The translations under genes and the position numbers were made by a program. From Chthoniobacter flavus (GTDB taxonomy: Bacteria > Verrucomicrobiota > Verrucomicrobiia > Chthoniobacterales > DYNR01): a stretch of DNA of 15,172 nucleotides. The notes under the pieces are model-generated. The model had not been told where the DNA came from. It did not search any database and was given only the letters and a program-made list of their open reading frames with translations. The stretch lies in assembly GCA_020720945.1 (NCBI GenBank), contig DYNR01000020.1:1-15172 (forward strand), written 5' to 3'. The first letter of the stretch is position 1, and every line of letters starts with the position of its first letter. This document shows positions 1 to 5,893 of this stretch, in pieces.

Positions 1-17
1 CAGGGTTGGATGAAAAA

Positions 18-1898
18 TCAGACTTCCACTTGTCTTCCGATCTCGATTGTCCGGCCTGGTGGCAACTTGAAGAACTCGGCTGCGTTTTGCGCGTTTCTGC
101 TCAGTGCCACGAAAAGAGTGCGCCTGTAAAACGGCAACCCGCCTTTTCTTGCGCTGACAATCGCTTCGCGCCCCAAGAAAAAAGTGCTTCGTTCCGGGTC
201 GATCGGCAAGGCTTTCAGCTTGCACGCTTCCATTACATCATCGGCATTCGGGACTTCCATGAATCCAAATTTTGCTTGGACTTGGTAAAACCCGTGGCTC
301 ATTTTTGTCACGCGAACCCGTTCGGATTTGGGGACATAAGGGATGGGAGCCGGGGTGATGCTCATGACGATGTTCCTTTCGTGCAAGACCTTATTGTGCG
401 TCAAATTAGAAACGATGGCGTTCGGTGTCGCGTCGGAAACCGACGAGAGGAACACGGCGGTTCCCTTGATTCTATGGGGGGCATACGCGGGGTTGAGCAC
501 GCCGGACATCGCGATGGACTCGATGAAATCTTCGAGTCTTCCGAGGGCATTTGTCATGTTTTTCCGGATGTAAGCTCTGCCGGCTTTCCATGTGCTCATC
601 ACATAAAAAACCACCAGCCCCATCCCGACGGAAAACCACCCGCCGCTCATAATTTTGAGCAAATTCGATGCGAAGAAGCTCACTTCTACCAGCAAGAAAC
701 AGGCGCAAACGCTTCCCGCCAAAAGAAAATTCCACTTCCAGAGTTTGCGGGCAGCAAAGTAAAACAGCGTTGTTGTCGCGATCATGGTCAGTGTCACGGC
801 GATGCCGTAAGCAGCGGCCAAGGCAGAGCTGCTGCCGAAAGCCAGCACCAGCAAAACGCAGCCCACCGCCAAAATGAAATTTACCTGCGGGATGTAAATT
901 TGCCCGTATTCGCTTTGGTTCGTGTGCAAAATCTGCATCCGGGGCAGGTAGCCCATTTGGACGGCTTGCATGGTGAGGGAAAACGCTCCCGAAATGAGCG
1001 CTTGCGAGGCGATGACCGTCGCGGCCGTCGCAAGGATCACCAGCGGCACGAGTGCCCACGAGGGAGCCATCATGAAAAACGGGTTTTCCGGTTTTTCTGG
1101 GCTGGTCAAAACAAGGGCCCCTTGGCCGAGGTAATTCATTGCCAAAGAAGGAAATACGATGAACGCCCAGCCGATCCGAATCGGCTTGCAACCGAAATGC
1201 CCCATGTCCGCATACAGTGCTTCGCCACCAGTCACCACCAAGAAAACGCTTCCCAAAACGGGGATTGCCACCATCGGATGCCCCCACAAATACGCCGCCG
1301 CATACAACGGGTTGATCGATAAAAAAATCTCGGGATACTTCCACACCTGCGAAACTCCGAGCAAAAACAAAACCGCGAACCAGACCAAGATCACGATCCC
1401 AAAAATCCCGCCGAGTGCTCCCGCCCCATACCGCTGGACCGAAAACAGGGCGATCAAAATCCCCACGGCAATGTAAACCGCCACCGAGTGAAAGGCAGGA
1501 GAAATGATCTTCAAACCCTCCACGGCAGAAAGCACGGAAATCGCCGGCGTGATCACTCCGTCCCCATACAAAAACGCGGCACCCAAAAGCCCCACGCCCG
1601 TCATCGTCAAAAAAGTTTTGCCCTGTCCTCCTGGCGGAAACGCCAGCGAAAGCAAGGTCAAAATCCCGCCTTCTCCCTTGTTGTCCGCCCGCAACACCAG
1701 CGCGATGTATTTGATCGACACCAGCAAAATCAGAGTCCACAAAATCAGGGAAAGCACCCCCATGACCTCCTCTTTCCCCGACCCGTAATGCAAGCACTCT
1801 TTGAACGCGTAAAGAGGGCTTGTCCCAATGTCGCCAAACACCACGCCCAGCGCGGCAATCACTTTTGCCGATATTTTTTTATCACCGTGAACACTCAT
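18..1898 (-). CDS. kup: Kup-family potassium uptake protein
   Basis: This 626-residue protein is a full-length member of the KUP/HAK/KT family, which imports K+ across the cytoplasmic membrane, probably by proton symport. The family signature GVVFGDIGTSPLYAF lies at residues 18-32, and the conserved GGEALYADMGHFG segment is also present. About twelve hydrophobic membrane segments fill roughly the first 430 residues, followed by a soluble C-terminal domain, as is usual. The ATG at 1898 is only 4 bases after the stop of the upstream glycosyltransferase gene and I see no strong ribosome binding site, so translation is probably coupled. It is the last visible gene of a minus-strand run of three. 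Nothing in it suggests a link with the CRISPR genes. The identification is secure; the in vivo substrate is inferred from the family. Confidence 0.96.
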   Translation of the reverse strand: MSVHGDKKISAKVIAALGVVFGDIGTSPLYAFKECLHYGSGKEEVMGVLSLILWTLILLVSIKYIALVLRADNKGEGGILTLLSLAFPPGGQGKTFLTMTGVGLLGAAFLYGDGVITPAISVLSAVEGLKIISPAFHSVAVYIAVGILIALFSVQRYGAGALGGIFGIVILVWFAVLFLLGVSQVWKYPEIFLSINPLYAAAYLWGHPMVAIPVLGSVFLVVTGGEALYADMGHFGCKPIRIGWAFIVFPSLAMNYLGQGALVLTSPEKPENPFFMMAPSWALVPLVILATAATVIASQALISGAFSLTMQAVQMGYLPRMQILHTNQSEYGQIYIPQVNFILAVGCVLLVLAFGSSSALAAAYGIAVTLTMIATTTLFYFAARKLWKWNFLLAGSVCACFLLVEVSFFASNLLKIMSGGWFSVGMGLVVFYVMSTWKAGRAYIRKNMTNALGRLEDFIESIAMSGVLNPAYAPHRIKGTAVFLSSVSDATPNAIVSNLTHNKVLHERNIVMSITPAPIPYVPKSERVRVTKMSHGFYQVQAKFGFMEVPNADDVMEACKLKALPIDPERSTFFLGREAIVSARKGGLPFYRRTLFVALSRNAQNAAEFFKLPPGRTIEIGRQVEV

Positions 1899-1902
1899 TT
1901 TT

Positions 1903-3024
1903 TTATCGCAGTTTCAACAAAGATTCATACTGGTCGATGATGCCTTCCATCCGGAAGTCAGCGGCCTTGCGCAAGCTCTCCTCGCGCATTGTTTCCAGCT
2001 CCTTCGATCCTCCTAAAATTTTTTCGATCGCCCCCGCAAATGCTTCCGGTTCAAGTGGAAGCGCAAACCCGTTTTTCCCGTCTTCGAGCACATCGGCGAG
2101 TCCGGGGATGCTGCTTCCGACGATGGCCAGACCGTCCGCCAACGCTTCGACAGCGGCCATGGGCAAGCCCTCGTGCAGCGACGGCATCAGCAAAACTTGC
2201 GACTCCGCCCGCAAGCGCGAGAGCGGTTCTTTTCCCAACCAACCGTGAAAAAACACGCGTTCGCCCATGCGTTGCTCGGAGACGAACGCTTCCGCCTCCC
2301 GCCGCAAGGGGCCGTCTCCGACCACATCAAACCGCCAATGTTCTGCCCCGACCCGCGCAAACGCCTGCAATGCGAGCATCAGGTTTTTTTGCACGCTGAT
2401 CCTTCCGACAAACAAAAAACGGACTTCGTTTTTGGGAACGGACAAGGCGCTTTTTTCTTTTTTGGAAAACGCCAGGCCATTGTGGATCACCACGGGTTCG
2501 GCATTGTAAGCGGCGACCGCCAAATTCTTTACAAAGCGGCTGACTGCGCTGATTCTCGACGCCCTTTTCCAAATCGGCACCGTGAAAGGTTTTACCACGC
2601 GAAACAGACCTGCCGTTTGTTCGGGAACGCCGCCAGGCACATCCCCCAAATGGACAGTCAAAACATAGGGGACCCCCGTCAAAACCGAAAGCACCCAAGC
2701 CACCGCCCCGGTAGGAACTGCAAAGTGTGCGTGGATAACATCCGGTTTCCATTTTCTGACCAGTCGCCATCCCGGCAAGATCGACCACAAAACATACAGC
2801 AGCATTTCCTTGACGCTGCAAGTATCGGGCAACCGCCGCGGGGCATTCACCCGTTTTACTTTTACCCCGCCTTCCTCAAACTCCAAGGGATGACACCCCG
2901 CATTCCCTGTCAAAAAGCGAACCTCGTGCCCGCGCGCTACCAACTCCTGGGCGACGGATGCCGCCACCCGTCCTCCGCCACCTCCTACGGGCGGGTATTC
3001 GTAACACAAAACCAAAATCTTCAT
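1903..3024 (-). CDS. Glycosyltransferase family 4 (GT-B fold)
   Basis: The product is a GT4-type glycosyltransferase of about 373 residues that should transfer a sugar from a nucleotide-sugar donor, probably in cell-surface glycan or glycolipid synthesis. The N-terminus MKILVLCYEYPPVGGGGGR has the glycine-rich acceptor-side loop typical of these enzymes, and the C-terminal half carries the EGLPMAAVE motif (E-x7-E) that binds the donor, followed by SSIPGLADVLEDGKNG. I chose the ATG at 3024 because the conserved fold begins there with a short GGAG upstream; an in-frame ATG at 3063 would add 13 glycine- and charge-rich residues and would place the start 16 bases after the preceding stop. It lies between a GT2 gene and kup in one minus-strand run. 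Substrate specificity cannot be read from the sequence. Confidence 0.92.
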   Translation of the reverse strand: MKILVLCYEYPPVGGGGGRVAASVAQELVARGHEVRFLTGNAGCHPLEFEEGGVKVKRVNAPRRLPDTCSVKEMLLYVLWSILPGWRLVRKWKPDVIHAHFAVPTGAVAWVLSVLTGVPYVLTVHLGDVPGGVPEQTAGLFRVVKPFTVPIWKRASRISAVSRFVKNLAVAAYNAEPVVIHNGLAFSKKEKSALSVPKNEVRFLFVGRISVQKNLMLALQAFARVGAEHWRFDVVGDGPLRREAEAFVSEQRMGERVFFHGWLGKEPLSRLRAESQVLLMPSLHEGLPMAAVEALADGLAIVGSSIPGLADVLEDGKNGFALPLEPEAFAGAIEKILGGSKELETMREESLRKAADFRMEGIIDQYESLLKLR

Positions 3025-3079
3025 TGCTCCATCAGCTTCCCCACCTTTGCCACCTTCGCCCATTCGTCCCAGTTGTCCT

Positions 3080-4036
3080 TCAAATCACGGGACCTCTGGC
3101 GATGTTTCGCAAATCGCGAACCATATAAATTGTCTTCCCCTGCGACTCGTAAAAAGTCCTCGTTATCATTTCCGCCAAAAGCCCCATCAAAAAACAAAGC
3201 ACCGCCGTCATTCCCGTAAAAACAGTGAGCAGCAAGAGAGGGTTTTTGATGAACGGTTCTTCGACGAGAAACAGGCGGTAGAGCGACCATCCAAAAAAGA
3301 CCGCAGACATACAGGCAGAAACCAATCCACACAACCCGAACAGATACATCGGTTTCAGGGCGAATTTATCCAAAAATTTCACCGTGATCAAGTCGGCCAA
3401 AACCTTCAAAACCCGTTCCAGCCCGTATTTTGAAGAGCCGCTCGTCCGGGCGAAATGGTTCACGGCGACTTCCGTGATCCTTGCCCCGTGCCACTTTGCG
3501 TAAACCGGCAAAAAGCGGTGCATTTCTCCGTAAAGACGCACGCCCTTGATGACCTCGGCCCGGTAAGCTTTGAGGGAACAACCAAAATCGTGCAGCTCGA
3601 CACCCGACACCCAAGAAATCAGGCGGTTGGCTAAAATGCTCGGGAAGTTTCTTTGCAAAGCGTTGTCTTTTCGGTCTTTGCGCCATCCGGAACAAACATC
3701 ATAGCCTTGTTCTATTTGTTCCAGCAACTTCGGGATGTCGCCCGGGTCGTTTTGCAAATCCCCGTCCATCGGAATGATGACCTCTCCGGAAGCGTAGTCA
3801 AAGCCCGCCATCATTGCCGCCGTCTGCCCAAAATTCCGCCGGAAATGGACGACCTTGACTTCCTTTCTGTTCGCCGCCAGTTCATCCAAAATCTCGGTAC
3901 TCCCGTCGTGGCTCCCATCGTTGACAAAAATCAACTCCCATTTTCTTCCCGTCGATTCTAGCACGGAGCACACGCGGTCGTGCAATTCGCGGACGGAACC
4001 CTTTTCATTATATACTGGAATGGTTACGGATATCAT
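3080..4036 (-). CDS. Family 2 glycosyltransferase, GtrB/ArnC/DPM1-like, with two C-terminal TM helices
   Basis: This protein of about 318 residues resembles bacterial polyprenyl-phosphate glycosyltransferases (GtrB, ArnC), which load a sugar onto undecaprenyl phosphate at the inner face of the membrane. The GT-A core starts with SVTIPVYNEKGSV, has FVNDGSHDGS at about 37-46, RRNFGQTAAMMAG at 66-78 and the metal-binding DGD at 91-93 (MDGDLQNDP). Two hydrophobic segments near the C-terminus (FGLCGLVSACMSAVFFG; LLLLTVFTGMTAVLCFLMG) fit the usual membrane anchor. I prefer the ATG at 4036 because a TAGGAG ribosome binding site lies 12 bases upstream; the TTG at 4048 would sit almost on that site. 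It is the first gene of the minus-strand run and may supply lipid-linked sugar for the neighbouring GT4. The sugar is unknown. Confidence 0.93.
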   Translation of the reverse strand: MISVTIPVYNEKGSVRELHDRVCSVLESTGRKWELIFVNDGSHDGSTEILDELAANRKEVKVVHFRRNFGQTAAMMAGFDYASGEVIIPMDGDLQNDPGDIPKLLEQIEQGYDVCSGWRKDRKDNALQRNFPSILANRLISWVSGVELHDFGCSLKAYRAEVIKGVRLYGEMHRFLPVYAKWHGARITEVAVNHFARTSGSSKYGLERVLKVLADLITVKFLDKFALKPMYLFGLCGLVSACMSAVFFGWSLYRLFLVEEPFIKNPLLLLTVFTGMTAVLCFLMGLLAEMITRTFYESQGKTIYMVRDLRNIARGPVI

Positions 4037-4048
4037 CTTTAGAATCAA

Positions 4049-4054
4049 CTCCTA
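4049..4054 (-). promoter_or_regulatory. Ribosome binding site deciding the GT2 start
   Basis: Read on the minus strand the bases are TAGGAG, 12 bases before the ATG at 4036. The site favours that ATG over the TTG at 4048, which would leave only one base of spacing. No convincing promoter was seen further upstream. Confidence 0.55.
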
Positions 4055-4193
4055 CAAGAGTTTTGGGCGGAGAGCAACCCTTCGAATGTTTTTTTTAAGC
4101 GGGCCGTCCTTTCCATGGAAGAAGTGGTTTTTGGAACGGTCAAACGCTTTCCTTCCCCCGGAGAGTTGCTGCCTTCCCAGTCGGGCAAGTTCT
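4055..4193. other. Intergenic segment between the glycosyltransferase operon and the CRISPR-linked relics
   Basis: This is the boundary between the minus-strand housekeeping genes and the plus-strand CRISPR region. It should contain the promoter of the glycosyltransferase run, but I cannot identify one with confidence. A run of eight T at about 4085-4092 is present without an obvious stem. No protein resemblance was recognised in any frame. Confidence 0.5.
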
Positions 4194-4310
4194 GGGGCAA
4201 TTACAAACTGTCCCGCTTTGAAAGTGCCGGACTCCGATGAAAAACACGGCCTCACCGATGTCGCTGATACGGAGCAGCATCTTCGCCTCATTCAATCCAT
4301 CCCGCCGCCT
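4194..4310 (+). pseudogene. Decayed fragment of a second BRO-family gene
   Basis: The frame starting at 4200 reads ITNCPALKV..., then GLTDVADTEQHLRLIQSIP. It aligns without gaps to residues 59-95 of the intact BRO-family protein encoded further downstream (VTNCHALKM..., RLTDVANTEQLMRLIQSIP; bases 4775-4885). Substitutions are frequent, so this is a diverged homologue and not a fresh copy. Neither the start of the family nor the rest of the domain can be recognised around it; after 4310 the frame runs into unrelated lysine-rich sequence. I read it as the remnant of an older accessory gene that stood before the csx17 relic at 4454, the same position the intact BRO gene has relative to the next csx17 relic. 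It should not make a functional protein. Confidence 0.8.
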
Positions 4311-4453
4311 CGTCCACACCCTCCACGCCTTCTGGCGCATAGGAAAAGTGAAAAAGTGAAGGATGGAAGAAAAAAGGATTGACGGAAAGGCACAAAAAGA
4401 TTGAGATTCACACACCGTTTATCGGAAGTTTTAACGGAAAAAAAATCGCCATC
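4311..4453. other. Unassigned AT-richer spacer between relics
   Basis: This stretch is richer in A than its surroundings and has no recognisable coding sequence. It separates the BRO fragment from the csx17 fragment, so it may hold the eroded 3' part of the old BRO gene, but I could not align it to the intact gene by eye. Confidence 0.4.
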
Positions 4454-4604
4454 ATGAAACATTTCTCTCACCGCTTGCACCTCGGAACCCCTGATGTCTT
4501 ACCTCAAAGCGTTGGGCATCTTCCGCTTCGCTTTCCTCGAAACGCTTCTCCGTGCCGCCGATTGCCGCGCTTCCAAAATTAATCTACCCACAGACCAGCC
4601 ATGA
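4454..4604 (+). pseudogene. Chimeric relic: csx17 5' end fused to cas3 3' end
   Basis: Bases 4467-4525 match the start of the intact csx17 (9639-9697) with 9 mismatches in 59 by hand count, encoding LTACTSEPLMSYLKALGIFR. From about 4520 the frame continues as FLETLLRAADCRASK, which matches the C-terminus of the intact Cas3 (YLEMLLRAADCRASK). The switch falls in a shared LG(I/V)FR segment where csx17 and cas3 differ by one base in eleven. The ATG at 4454 corresponds to the csx17 start but is out of frame by two missing bases, and a TGA at 4455 closes the productive frame; an in-frame ATG exists only at 4494, allowing a 36-residue peptide. The frame ends in a TGA at 4602-4604 that overlaps the BRO start codon as ATGA, exactly as the real cas3 overlaps the nuclease gene. 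It is a deletion scar. Any role is likely limited to coupling translation into the next gene. Confidence 0.85.
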
Positions 4605-5449
4605 GCCAAATTATCCTTTTTGAAGAAACTAAAGTCCGCCGCGCTTGGAACGAAACCGAGCAAAAATGGTATTTCGCCATCGTGGATGTCGTTGCCGTCC
4701 TTACCCAGAGCAATAACCCGCAGATCTATTGGCGCGTCATGAAAAAACGCCTCACCGATGAAGGCAACCAAACCGTTACAAATTGTCACGCTTTGAAAAT
4801 GACAGCCGCCGACGGCAAGCAACGACTTACTGATGTCGCTAATACAGAGCAACTTATGCGCCTCATTCAATCTATCCCATCGCCGAAAGCCGAACCCTTC
4901 AAGCTCTGGCTCGCCCGTGTCGGCTACGAACGGCTCGAAGAGATCGAAAACCCCGAACTTGCAGCGAAGCGGATGCGCGCCATCTACGAGCAAAAAGGCT
5001 ACTCCGAAGACTGGATCGAAAAACGACTGCGCGGTATCGCCGTCCGCGACGAACTCACCGACGAATGGAAAAAGCGCGGGGTCAAAGAACAGAAGGAGTT
5101 TGCCATCCTCACCGCCGAAATCAGCAAAGCTACCTTCGGCATGACCCCGTCCGAATACAAAGAGTTCAAGTCACTCGCCAATCCCAAAGAAAACCTCCGC
5201 GACCACATGACCGATCTGGAACTCATCTTCACAATGTTGGGCGAAGCCTCCACCACCGAGATCGCCAAACGCCGCGATGCCCAAGGTTTTCCCGAAAACA
5301 AAATTGCAGCACAAGAAGGCGGCTCCGTTGCCGGCAACGCCCGCAAAGACCTCGAAAAGAAATCCGGCAAGAAAGTTTCCACCCAAACCAATTTCAAATC
5401 CCTGCCCGAATCAAAGGTCAGAAAACTCAAACAAAGCAACCAGCAATGA
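4601..5449 (+). CDS. BRO-family (Bro-N) protein, antirepressor/DinD-like
   Basis: The 282-residue product begins with a Bro-N type domain (about residues 1-105): ILFEETKVRRAWNETEQKWYF, then IVDVVAVLTQS and the TDVANTEQLMRLIQSIPSPKAE segment typical of phage antirepressor-like and DNA-damage-inducible D-like proteins. The middle is charged and helical (LTDEWKKRGVKEQKEFAILTAEISKATFGMTPSEYKEFKSL), and the C-terminus (about 240-282) is lysine-rich with GNARKDLEKKSGKKV. Bro-N domains are known as DNA-binding or regulatory modules; no catalytic residues are evident. The start has no Shine-Dalgarno sequence and overlaps the stop of the cas3-end relic (ATGA); the stop overlaps the ATG of a csx17-start relic. 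It therefore occupies the same slot as the nuclease gene between cas3 and csx17. The frame is intact, so it may still be expressed. A role in CRISPR regulation or phage sensing is a guess. Confidence 0.88.
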   Translation: MSQIILFEETKVRRAWNETEQKWYFAIVDVVAVLTQSNNPQIYWRVMKKRLTDEGNQTVTNCHALKMTAADGKQRLTDVANTEQLMRLIQSIPSPKAEPFKLWLARVGYERLEEIENPELAAKRMRAIYEQKGYSEDWIEKRLRGIAVRDELTDEWKKRGVKEQKEFAILTAEISKATFGMTPSEYKEFKSLANPKENLRDHMTDLELIFTMLGEASTTEIAKRRDAQGFPENKIAAQEGGSVAGNARKDLEKKSGKKVSTQTNFKSLPESKVRKLKQSNQQ

Positions 5450-5574
5450 ACTCCCTCCCTCTCTCCGCCTGCACTCCCGAACCTCTGATGTCTTACCTCA
5501 AGGCTCATTGGGTTTCCTGCCCATTCTCCCACAAAGTGATTACCCGCAAACATATTGCCTTTACAACGAAATAG
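5446..5574 (+). pseudogene. Truncated csx17 5' end after the BRO gene
   Basis: The frame opens with MNSLPLSACTPEPLMSYLKA, matching the intact Csx17 N-terminus (MKNIPLTACTPEPLMSYLKA). Over 5446-5506 versus 9624-9684 I count 52 identical bases of 61. After the alanine codon the similarity stops abruptly and an unrelated tail leads to a TAG, giving a 42-residue product instead of about 719. The ATG overlaps the BRO stop as ATGA, identical to the junction between the nuclease gene and the real csx17 at 9624-9627. This is a clear relic of a former BRO-csx17 arrangement, cut by a deletion or insertion at about 5507. Confidence 0.88.
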
Positions 5575-5634
5575 CACTTGAAAAAACTCAAAAAAATCAT
5601 AAAACTCAATCAGTCTTCAACAAAGGAATTAAAC
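5575..5634 (+). other. A-rich leader of the antitoxin-like gene and cas3
   Basis: This short A-rich stretch separates the csx17 relic from the antitoxin-like gene. It contains AAAGGA at 5622-5627, seven bases before the ATG at 5635, a good ribosome binding site. A TTGAAA at 5578-5583 could be a -35 element, but I see no properly spaced -10, so a promoter here is only possible. If the intact cas operon has its own promoter, this is its most likely place. Confidence 0.4.
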
Positions 5635-5889
5635 ATGAAAACCGTCACGCTCCCCGCCAGATGCAACGGCAAACACAGAGACACTGCAGCTCCGTTTGAT
5701 ATTCCCGAAAATGCCCAACTCTTCATTGCCGTTGCCACTCCAGAAAACAACGAAGAAACTGACGCTGATTTCCGTGCCGACTGGTATGCTCTCAGTGCTA
5801 TGGGCCTAGCGCGTGCCTACGGCGATGATGAACCAGAATACGATGAAACCAAGCTCCAAGAAATCAACCCCGCCTACGAACCCCTGTGA
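5635..5889 (+). CDS. Small antitoxin-like protein, toxin partner not seen
   Basis: The 84-residue protein begins MKTVTLPARCNGKH, has a middle segment FDIPENAQLFIAV and ends with DWYALSAMGLARAYGDDEPEYD followed by EINPAYEPL. This layout (a short swapped-hairpin-like N-terminus, an acidic W-x-x-L-(S/A)-x-x-GLARAYG-(D/E)-DEPEY tail) is one I know from small chromosomal antitoxins that normally precede a toxin gene. Here the next gene is cas3, starting 4 bases after the stop, and no toxin gene can be found on either side. The start at 5635 has AAAGGA 7 bases upstream; a longer frame from a TTG at 5578 has no such support. The close spacing suggests co-transcription with cas3. Either it is an orphan left by loss of a toxin, or it acts as a regulator; family assignment rests on memory of the tail motif only. 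Confidence 0.62.
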   Translation: MKTVTLPARCNGKHRDTAAPFDIPENAQLFIAVATPENNEETDADFRADWYALSAMGLARAYGDDEPEYDETKLQEINPAYEPL

Positions 5890-5893
5890 CACC

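Noticed and set aside
6..1322. Long plus-strand open frame opposite kup, and similar long frames opposite the glycosyltransferases
   Set aside because: Composition is an antisense shadow (rich in His, Arg, Gln, Cys) with no recognisable domain; the minus-strand frames encode clear families.
5507..5634. Hidden toxin gene next to the antitoxin-like gene
   Set aside because: Only about 130 bases are available and no frame on either strand gives a plausible toxin.
5813..5893. Longer Cas3 start 27 codons upstream
   Set aside because: It overlaps the antitoxin-like gene in another frame and the extra residues look random; conserved sequence begins at the ATG at 5894.
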